From an uncultured Megasphaera sp. (lineage in GTDB: Bacteria > Bacillota > Negativicutes > Veillonellales > Megasphaeraceae), in assembly GCA_902464195.1 (NCBI GenBank), contig CABQJB010000043.1, positions 1 to 12,610 on the forward strand: a stretch of 12,610 nt of DNA. The letters are read 5' to 3'. This document shows positions 6,172 through 12,610 of the stretch, piece after piece (position 1 is the first letter of the stretch; each line of letters opens with the position of its first letter). The notes under the pieces are model-generated. The model was not told the DNA's origin. It saw nothing but the letters and a program-made list of their open reading frames with translations, and ran no database searches. The translations under genes and the position numbers were made by a program.

Positions 6172-6218
6172 AGGACTAGCTTACCGCTTCTATTCTACAT
6201 CATAAGAGAGGTTTTTCT

Positions 6219-6535
6219 ATGAAACGACAACTCTTGCAGCGCATCCAGCAATGCATGGCTGAAAAAAAGATGACCCAGGCCGACTTATCCCGGGCCACGG
6301 GAATCCGGCCGTCATCCCTGTCAGACTATTTTTCGGGAAAATACAGTCCCAAACAGGATAAGATCGACCGCATCGCCGCCGCCCTCGATGTCAGCCCAGG
6401 CTGGCTCCTGGGTTATCCCGATAGGGAGTCCCTGACGGAGCCAGAATGGAACCTGATCTGCCGATTCCGCCAGCTCTCGCCGGAAGACCAGCAGCGCCTG
6501 ACTGCCTTCCTGGCTCATTGCCAAGGAAAAAAAGA

Positions 6536-6539
<4 letters not shown>
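6219..6539 (+). CDS. XRE-family HTH regulator (CI-like, short)
   Basis: This 106-residue protein has an N-terminal XRE/Cro-CI helix-turn-helix (about residues 5-64). Its key segments are MTQADLSRATGIRPSSLSDY (18-37) and IDRIAAALDVSPGWLLGY (49-66). A short helical tail (EWNLICRFRQLSPEDQQRLTAFL) resembles the linker/dimer helix of short phage-type repressors. There is no peptidase domain, so it is not a self-cleaving CI. It has its own sigma70 promoter and is divergent from the DUF739-like gene. Its stop codon overlaps that of the convergent aldo/keto reductase within the four bases CTAG. It is probably a repressor of the divergent promoter and of itself; any targets in the neighbouring operons are speculation. 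Confidence 0.85.
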
Positions 6540-7537
<998 letters not shown>

Positions 7538-7558
7538 AATGATTCCTTTCTAAAATGC

Positions 7559-8068
7559 TTACGATAACGATTGGAACAGCTGTTCATCGACGGGGATGAA
7601 CCATTCCGTCCAGGCTCCCTGGACGGGTTCCATGACGGCAATATGCTGGAACATCTGTCCCGGTGCTGCGCCGTGCCAATGGCGGACGCCTTCGGGAATG
7701 GTCACGCTCTGGCCGGGCAGCAGGACCTGCGGAGCCTGACCGGCAATCTGATAATAGCCTTTGCCCGAAACGGCCAGCAAGGTCTGGCTCGTCCCATGGT
7801 GGACATGCCAATACGTGTGAGCGCCATTCACGAAGGTCACATTGGCCACCGGGACCTTTCCCTGCGATAAGGGAGCGACATAACTGTCGCCAGTAAAATG
7901 ATGGACGTTGCTGGCATTATAAGTCCCGACGGGAAAGACGGCGCCTTTCGTGTGTTTCAGCATGGCCGTGACCTTAGCCGGCGACGGCGGTGCCGCAGCG
8001 GCTGCCAGGGCCGCTCCGGTCAGGCTCATGGCAGTCACGGCCGCCAGCAGGATGAATTTTTTCCACAT
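7559..8068 (-). CDS. Exported cupin-domain protein
   Basis: This 169-residue protein has a signal peptide (MWKKFILLAAVTAMSLTG, cleavage near 23) and one cupin beta-barrel. Motif 1 (GAHTYWHVHHGTSQ, 82-95) supplies metal ligands H88, H90 and probably Q95 in place of the usual glutamate. Motif 2 (LPGQSVTIPEGVRHWHGA) supplies H130 or H132. Gln in the ligand set and the HWHGA signature resemble the small Mn-dependent cupins that include bacterial (R)-selective hydroxynitrile lyases, so an exported lyase, isomerase or dioxygenase acting on an aldehyde-related compound is possible but unproven. AAAGGAGG precedes the ATG. It lies between the transporter remnant and the aldo/keto reductase in the five-gene operon. 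Confidence 0.88.
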   Translation of the reverse strand: MWKKFILLAAVTAMSLTGAALAAAAAPPSPAKVTAMLKHTKGAVFPVGTYNASNVHHFTGDSYVAPLSQGKVPVANVTFVNGAHTYWHVHHGTSQTLLAVSGKGYYQIAGQAPQVLLPGQSVTIPEGVRHWHGAAPGQMFQHIAVMEPVQGAWTEWFIPVDEQLFQSLS

Positions 8069-8085
8069 AGACAGTACCTCCTTTA

Positions 8086-8249
8086 TCAGCCTAACCCGGT
8101 TGCCAAAGCGACGAGGGGCATGGTAACGACAGCTACGGCCGTCGTGACGGCAATCCCCTGGACGGAAACGGGATAGGCATCTTTATATAAATGGCCGCCA
8201 GCAGCGGAATGACATTGCCAGACGGCGTAGCCAGGTCACCGACGAGCAT
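8086..8249 (-). pseudogene. Remnant of an AEC-family (auxin efflux carrier-like) permease
   Basis: This segment between the dehydrogenase and the cupin encodes only the C-terminal end of a membrane permease, in two frames. The first frame starts at 8249 and gives DLATPSGNVIPLLAAIY, matching the Pro-Ser/Asn loop of AEC carriers. Near 8190 the reading frame shifts by one base and continues as LYKDAYPVSVQGIAVTTA and VVTMPLVALATGLG to a TGA at 8086-8088. AEC permeases are normally about 300 residues, so some 250 residues are missing and what remains is frameshifted. GAAAGGAAG precedes the segment, so ribosomes could still initiate there. It suggests the operon once included an organic-acid or related exporter. 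Confidence 0.7.
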
Positions 8250-8264
8250 GGAATGACTTCCTTT

Positions 8265-9440
8265 CTACCAGGCTTCCTTGAAGATATCGAGGATTTCATC
8301 TCCATCGAGATGCTTATAGCTGCCGGGCGAAGCGACGCAGGTGGCGGCGATTTTCGGCAATAAGTCTTTCTGGTCTTCAGTCATGCCCAATTCCCGCAGG
8401 GTCGTAGGCAGGCCGATTTCCTTGACGAAGGAAACCAGGGCTTCGACGCCGTCATTGGCCCGTTCGGCCAGGGTCTTGCCTTCTGGCGAAAACCCCCAGA
8501 CTTCCGTGGCGAAGCGGGCGAATTTTTTGGCGCCGGCCGCTTCGATATGGCGATAATAGACCGGCAGCAGAACGGCCAGGCCGCAGCCGTGGTTGCAATC
8601 CGTGAAGGCGCCCAGGGCATGTTCCAGGATATGGCCCTGGAAATCGCACTGTTTGCCTAACTTGAGGATACGGTTCTCGGCCATCGTCGAGGCCCAAACC
8701 AGATTACTGCGGGCTTCGTAATCTTCCGGATTGGCAATGGCCTTGCGGAGGTTGCGGACGAAGCTCTTCATGAGGGCTTCATTAAGGCTGTCGGAAACAT
8801 TATCTTCGTCGGGTGCGCTGAAATACGTTTCCATCATATGGGTAAATGAGTCGAAAGCGCCGGAAATCATCTGCTTTTTCGGCACCGTATACGTATAGAG
8901 CGGATCCAGAAGGGCAAAGCGGGCATTGAGCTGCGGATAATCGCGGCCCGTCTTGATTTTCAGGGCTTCGTTGGTAATGACGGCACCGCCGTTCATTTCA
9001 CTGCCCGTGCCGGACGTGGTCATGACGATGCCCAAGGGAACGGGTGTCACCTCGATACGGCCCGGTTTCGCCCAGAAATCCTGCCAGATATCGCCGTCGT
9101 AGACAGCTGCCAGGGCGACAGCTTTGCAGCAGTCCATGACGGAACCGCCGCCGACGGCGAGAATCAGGTCGGCCTGATGCTGACGGGCCAGGGCAGCCCC
9201 TTCGAGGACTTTATCGTACGTCGGATTGGCCATGATCCCGCTGAATTCGACGACGTCTTTCCCGGCAGCTTTCAAGATTCCCATGATTTCGTCGTAAATG
9301 CCCGTGCGCTTGATGGAGCCGCCGCCATACGCCAAGATGACATGGCTGCCATACTGGCTGAGCAGATTCGGCAGGTACTGGGATACGCATTTCTTGCCAA
9401 AATAAGCTTTCGTACTATTTTCAAAGATAAAGTTTTCCAT
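8265..9440 (-). CDS. Iron-containing alcohol dehydrogenase (YqhD/BDH-like aldehyde reductase)
   Basis: This 391-residue cytoplasmic member of the group III metal-dependent alcohol dehydrogenases has nucleotide-binding signatures GGGSIKRTG (39-47) and GGGSVMD (97-103). The metal ligands fit D197, H201, H270 and H284 (AFDSFTH; FQGHILEHALG; CNHG), with the same spacing as in E. coli YqhD (194, 198, 267, 281). YqhD-like enzymes reduce many short aldehydes, including glyoxal- and lipid-derived ones, using NADPH; NADH-using butanol dehydrogenases share this architecture. AGGAGG precedes the ATG. It follows the cysteine hydrolase gene by 20 nt in the five-gene operon. It is the strongest pointer that the locus handles toxic aldehydes. 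Confidence 0.93.
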   Translation of the reverse strand: MENFIFENSTKAYFGKKCVSQYLPNLLSQYGSHVILAYGGGSIKRTGIYDEIMGILKAAGKDVVEFSGIMANPTYDKVLEGAALARQHQADLILAVGGGSVMDCCKAVALAAVYDGDIWQDFWAKPGRIEVTPVPLGIVMTTSGTGSEMNGGAVITNEALKIKTGRDYPQLNARFALLDPLYTYTVPKKQMISGAFDSFTHMMETYFSAPDEDNVSDSLNEALMKSFVRNLRKAIANPEDYEARSNLVWASTMAENRILKLGKQCDFQGHILEHALGAFTDCNHGCGLAVLLPVYYRHIEAAGAKKFARFATEVWGFSPEGKTLAERANDGVEALVSFVKEIGLPTTLRELGMTEDQKDLLPKIAATCVASPGSYKHLDGDEILDIFKEAW

Positions 9441-9460
9441 CGTCCATCCTCCTATTTCAA

Positions 9461-10537
9461 TTACCGTAAAGTCCGGCCAAAGAATTCTGTCAATTTAGCT
9501 GTAGCCTGGTTGACATATTTCGGTACGTAATACGTCTGGATATGGGTAGCTCCGGGGATTTCAAAGAGTTCCTTATCCTGGGTGCCCGTAGCTTTCTGAT
9601 AAGCATCTTCCGTCATGTACAGCGAATCGGCTTTGCTGCCGGCAATCATCAGGAGCGGTACATTGATGAGGTCGATGTGGTCCGTGGCATCCCAGGTCAT
9701 CAATTCAGACAGGCTGTCCGTCGTATAGTCAAAGGTGGAGTTGGGATGGCGATGCGTCTGTCCGTAATAGATGAGGCCTTCGCGGTAAAGATCGGTCGGG
9801 ATGCTCTTGAGCCGTTCCGGCGTAATGGATTCAAAATCAACGTGGCCGGAAATGGAATGTTCGCCAGTTTCTACGGCCTTCTGGCGGGCATCATTGGCTG
9901 CTTTCAGGCGTTCCTGGACGCTGTCTTTCTGGGAATCCATATATCCTTCGCGGCGGACGCGGCCAGAGTTGAACATGCTGATGGTGGCTACGGCTTTCAT
10001 GCGCTTATCCGACTTGGCAGCGTTGAGGGTGTATCCTCCGCCGCCACAGATGCCCAAAGCCCCGATGCGGTTCTTATCGACGCCGGGATACTGGCTGATG
10101 TAATCGACCATGCCGTGGATATCTTCCGTCCGGAAGTAGGGCATGTCCTGATGACGCGGTTCCCCGCTGCTGGCGCCCTGGAAGGAGGCATCGGCGGCAA
10201 TGGTCACATAACCGGCTTCGGCCAGCTTCTGTGCATACAGGCCGGCGACCTGTTCCTTGACGCCGCCATTGGGATGGGCGACAACAATAGCGGCATAGGA
10301 TTTCGCCGGGTCATAATTCTTCGGTGTGTAGACGTTGGCCGCAATCGTCCGGCCATCGAGGTCATAGTGGACCGGGTGGATATTGACCTGTCCTTTTTCA
10401 TTCTGCGTAATCGCATTGGCGTAGACCAGACCGTACGGATTGCCTGTCGTCACCGGACCGGCAGCCAGGCTGACCGACGTAACTCCTAACGACATGACCA
10501 TCATGGCCATGAGGGCCAGTTTTTTCTTTGAAATCAT
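9461..10537 (-). CDS. Exported alpha/beta hydrolase with cysteine nucleophile (dienelactone hydrolase-like)
   Basis: This protein of about 358 residues has a signal peptide (MISKKKLALMAMMVMSLG, cleavage near AA-G) and an alpha/beta hydrolase domain. Numbered from the ATG at 10543, the nucleophile elbow is GICGGGG with C166 in place of serine, as in dienelactone hydrolases. D306 (AGSKAD) and H334 (GATHIQ) complete a plausible triad. Two in-frame ATGs are 6 nt apart; GGAGG is only 2 nt before the first (10543) but 8 nt before the second (10537), so I chose the latter. A long helical insertion (about 200-290) probably forms the lid. It lies 22 nt after the YSENGD-repeat gene. A lactone or thioester substrate in the periplasm is likely, but its identity is unknown. 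Confidence 0.87.
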   Translation of the reverse strand: MISKKKLALMAMMVMSLGVTSVSLAAGPVTTGNPYGLVYANAITQNEKGQVNIHPVHYDLDGRTIAANVYTPKNYDPAKSYAAIVVAHPNGGVKEQVAGLYAQKLAEAGYVTIAADASFQGASSGEPRHQDMPYFRTEDIHGMVDYISQYPGVDKNRIGALGICGGGGYTLNAAKSDKRMKAVATISMFNSGRVRREGYMDSQKDSVQERLKAANDARQKAVETGEHSISGHVDFESITPERLKSIPTDLYREGLIYYGQTHRHPNSTFDYTTDSLSELMTWDATDHIDLINVPLLMIAGSKADSLYMTEDAYQKATGTQDKELFEIPGATHIQTYYVPKYVNQATAKLTEFFGRTLR

Positions 10538-10559
10538 TGTCATATCCTCCCTTTCCTAA

Positions 10560-10847
10560 TTAAGCACGGGCTGCCTGATAGTCACCATTTTCCGAATAAC
10601 CGACGCCGCGGTCTGCTACCGTTCTCTGCGGTACATCGGTAATAACGGCTGCGGTGTAATCACCGTTTTCCGAATACCCGCGGTAGCTATCGCTGCTTTC
10701 AGCCTGTGGGACGACATCGACGACAGCCGCTTCAAAATCACCATTTTCCGAATAATTGTAAGCCGGAGCCGCAGCGAAAGCCGAAGCACCAACAACTGTC
10801 ATTGCAGCAAAAACCATAGCCATTACTTTTTTCTTCATGTTTTTCAT
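10560..10847 (-). CDS. Small secreted YSENGD-repeat protein (unrecognised)
   Basis: I do not recognise this 95-residue protein. A Sec signal peptide (MKNMKKKVMAMVFAAMTVVG, cleavage around 23-27 after ASAFA) precedes a mature part of about 70 residues. It consists almost wholly of three repeats with an exact 26-residue period: YSENGDF/Y-x-AAV-x2-DVPQ starting at residues 32, 58 and 84, the last truncated. The mature region is acidic, has tyrosine and Asn-Gly-Asp in each unit, and no cysteine. The repeats are also visible in the DNA with a 78-bp period. AAGGAG lies 10 nt before the ATG. It is first in the five-gene operon, behind two tandem MerR-type promoters, so it should be among the most strongly induced products. 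A metal-binding, scaffold or sacrificial nucleophile role is only speculation. Confidence 0.85.
   Translation of the reverse strand: MKNMKKKVMAMVFAAMTVVGASAFAAAPAYNYSENGDFEAAVVDVVPQAESSDSYRGYSENGDYTAAVITDVPQRTVADRGVGYSENGDYQAARA
10563..10754 (-). repeat. 78-bp in-frame tandem repeats encoding YSENGD units
   Basis: Two full 78-bp units (10754-10677 and 10676-10599) and a partial third (10598-10563) lie head to tail inside the small secreted protein gene. Each begins with the conserved run that reads TATTCGGAAAA(C/T)GGTGA(T/C) on the minus strand, apart from synonymous changes. The exact multiple of three and the conserved residues point to duplication maintained by selection on the protein. 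Confidence 0.85.
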
Positions 10848-10928
10848 TGTAGATTATCTCCTTTTATATGTACCAATACATTAAGCTATCTAAGTTCGTA
10901 CCGTATCGTGTTCCCCGGTACAAGTAGT

Positions 10929-10959
10929 ATGCTATCATTCGGTATTTACTACCGGTCAA
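10929..10959 (-). promoter_or_regulatory. Proximal MerR-type promoter/operator of the five-gene operon
   Basis: TTGACC (10959-10954), a 19-bp spacer and TAGCAT (10934-10929) on the minus strand, with the dyad CCGGTAGTAAATACCGA (10955-10939) in the spacer. The transcript would start about 75 nt before the gene at 10847. It has the same geometry as the SDR and four-gene operon promoters. Confidence 0.8.
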
Positions 10960-11046
10960 GGCCTTTTTTGAAAGTTTTTCAACTTTTTTTGAAAAGCCCA
11001 TGACTAACACCTATCTTGTCCGCCTGTTCCTTCGCGGTACAAAAAC

Positions 11047-11077
11047 ATCCTATCATTCGGTAGAAACTACCGGTCAA
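11047..11077 (-). promoter_or_regulatory. Distal MerR-type promoter/operator of the five-gene operon
   Basis: TTGACC (11077-11072), a 19-bp spacer and TAGGAT (11052-11047), with the dyad CCGGTAGTTTCTACCGA (11073-11057). It would give a leader of about 190 nt that reads through the proximal promoter. Confidence 0.78.
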
Positions 11078-11106
11078 GTCTTTCTTTGAAAAATTTTTTA
11101 CACGGC

Positions 11107-11143
11107 AAAGAGCGCTGAACCACATAACGGTTCAGCGCTCTTT
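11107..11143. terminator. Terminator-like hairpin downstream of the res remnant
   Basis: A perfect 15-bp stem, AAAGAGCGCTGAACC (11107-11121) with GGTTCAGCGCTCTTT (11129-11143), encloses a 7-nt loop. The T-tract beyond it is short on both strands (TTT on the minus side; TTTATAAGTCTTT on plus). It probably ends minus-strand transcripts from the gene stopping at 11163 and separates that gene from the operon promoters. Confidence 0.7.
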
Positions 11144-11162
11144 ATAAGTCTTTCATATTTTT

Positions 11163-12610
11163 TTAGATAGCGTTCATCATGCTTAGTAGATTCTGATAGG
11201 AATCTACTTGTTCATATACCACATCGTCCGTTGAGATTTCATTGAACAGTTTTTTTGCACACTTAATCTTGGCTTGTTCGATAGGGCGCAAATCCATACT
11301 TTCCATAGAGCCTTTTGTTTCAGCTACAAAGTAAATATGCTTCACAGTTCCCTTTTGGAACGCTATCGCCCAGTCCGGTGCATAGTTCCCAACAGGAGTC
11401 GGAATCTGGAAGCCGCGCGGCAATTTAGCATATACAACCACTTTGTCGTCCAAATCCATGTCTTCTGCAAATTTTCGTTCTATAGATTTTTCTGCTGTTC
11501 CATCGGTAAATACATAGTCCTGCACATTTTTCTTGGAAAGATACGCCTTAGAAAAGTCTTTATTTTTTTCAGCTGTAAATATTTCAGAATCATAGGTGCC
11601 ATCTGTCTTGTTATACGTAATGTCATCGACAATCATGGTGGCCTTTTCTTCATTGATAAGTTTCGTTACCTTGGAAATGAATTCTTCCGGATTATGCCGG
11701 TACATTGCAAATTTCGCAGGAGAAATCCCCTTCAGAATCATAGCAACCGTTTTTCTAGTCAAATGTGTCCCAGCACCAATTTTGCCAACAAGATCGTACT
11801 TGACTTGGCTTGTTTCGCCTCGTTTCAAATTGTATGTATGGCTTTTTTCTGATACAAAACCATTCCCTGATTTTATAGTCTCAGCTGACCAATCGTCGCC
11901 TTGCTTCCCTTTGGTTATGGTATACTGCAATTGAGAAACAAAAAGCTTCTCATCAATATGGCGAATTGCTTTTTGAATCAGCTCCTGACTATCAAAATGT
12001 ACAGTATAGCTCCACTTATGGTTGATGTAGTGCCAAAGAGTCTGGAATTCTTTCTTATAGAAGTTATCATTCAACTCGTTTTCCTGAATTTTAGTCTGAT
12101 GACCGTCATCAATCATATCATCCAGTGCATGTTCATCAAAAATACTCTGGACCAGTGCATGCACTCCCGCTGCCATACTCTTTATCTTGTCCGGAAGCGG
12201 AGCTAAGGTCTTGTTTTCTGCGTCAGCACGATACGCATCTGTTACATGCCCATCTTCATCTATATAAGAGTTCTTGACAAGATAGAAATAAATCGCATTT
12301 GCCTGGTCACTAGTAATAGTCACCACATCGTCGCCAATTTTAATCCGCTTGCCTTGGAAATATTCCACTGTAGCTTTGGTCGGACGTTCATACAGGTCGT
12401 CTTTAATGTCGTTTTGAAGCGAAGAGACAAAATCTTTATACCCATCACTGGCAATGACGGTCAGTTTATTGATTTCCTGCACATCTGAACCAAGGACTTG
12501 TTCATCCATCCTGTCACCAGACTGATTGACGCAGAGGCGAAGACCACGGACTTCCGGGTATGTCAAGAATTTTGTGTAAATTTCTTAGAAATCTTTGTCA
12601 TATTTTTCCA
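11163..12610 (-). pseudogene. res: Type III restriction enzyme Res subunit, C-terminal part, with in-frame stop
   Basis: The reading frame encodes the C-terminal half of a type III restriction subunit: PEVRGLRLCVNQSGDRMDEQ and a linker region, then an endonuclease domain with the PD-(D/E)xK signature APDWAIAF and ETKGS (D398, E416 and K418 counted from a TTG at 12566). Homology-like sequence continues upstream to the window edge in the same frame (EKYDKDF-stop-EIYTKFL), but a TAA at 12585-12587 interrupts it. No Shine-Dalgarno precedes the TTG at 12566, so this looks like a nonsense-disrupted gene; a sequencing error is the alternative. The helicase half and any mod methyltransferase would lie beyond the window. 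Base composition is visibly more AT-rich than the rest, suggesting separate acquisition. Confidence 0.75.

Larger units (their letters stand above)
10916..11100. repeat. Imperfect direct duplication of the promoter region
   Basis: Two copies of a roughly 65-bp segment, starting at 10916 and 11035, share CGGTACAA, TATCATTCGGTA, CTACCGGTCAAG and a TTTGAAA-rich tail. Operator centres are 118 bp apart. Each copy contains a complete promoter with 19-bp spacing. The sequence between holds only A/T runs and a short unremarkable stretch. Confidence 0.75.

Noticed and set aside
9542..10489. Long open frame on the plus strand opposite the cysteine hydrolase
   Set aside because: Antisense shadow with no ribosome site or motif; the minus-strand protein has a complete triad and signal peptide.
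11000..11089. Short plus-strand frame starting MTNTYLVRLFL between the tandem promoters
   Set aside because: No Shine-Dalgarno, runs through the distal promoter and operator, and has no family resemblance.
12564..12566. TTG as a genuine start of the restriction gene fragment
   Set aside because: No ribosome binding site, and Res-like sequence continues upstream past the stop codon, so the frame is a truncated remnant.

Overview
The window looks like chromosomal DNA of a diderm Firmicute of the Negativicutes, most likely Megasphaera or a close relative. The grounds are strong AAGGAGG-type ribosome binding sites, moderately high GC with C/G-ending codons, Sec signal peptides and a lipobox on redox enzymes, and gene content typical of that group. 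The genus is an inference from style, not from a marker gene.

Layout. 1-321 is non-coding: four patches of degenerate 7-bp repeats and three hairpins, one of which terminates the operon to its right. 322-1647 (minus) is a two-gene operon: a short-chain dehydrogenase (SDR) followed by an NADPH-dependent FMN reductase. 1827-2267 (plus) is a MerR-family regulator, divergent from the SDR. 2271-2322 is a bidirectional terminator. 2336-5545 (minus) is a four-gene operon: iron-sulfur flavoprotein-like reductase, exported alpha/beta hydrolase, exported carboxymuconolactone-decarboxylase-like protein and flavodoxin lipoprotein. 5791-6539 holds a divergent pair of phage-type regulators, DUF739-like on minus and XRE on plus. 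6536-10847 (minus) is a five-gene operon plus a transporter remnant: a small secreted YSENGD-repeat protein, an exported cysteine hydrolase, a YqhD-like iron alcohol dehydrogenase, the AEC permease remnant, an exported cupin and an aldo/keto reductase. 11163 to the right edge (minus) is the 3' part of an AT-richer type III restriction gene (res) interrupted by an in-frame stop.

How it hangs together. A 17-bp palindrome, consensus CCGGTAGTTACTACCGG, occurs six times, all between genes. Four copies sit in the 19-bp spacer of a TTGACC-N19-TAnnnT promoter, the stretched-spacer layout of MerR-activated promoters. Those promoters head the SDR operon, the four-gene operon and, twice in tandem, the five-gene operon. 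The other two copies lie between the phage-type regulators, one inside a 35-bp near-perfect palindrome covering the DUF739 gene's Shine-Dalgarno. I infer one MerR-controlled regulon for carbonyl, quinone or electrophile stress, with cytoplasmic NAD(P)H enzymes and a matching set of exported enzymes. The least familiar component is the 95-residue YSENGD-repeat protein, first gene of the operon with doubled MerR-type promoters.
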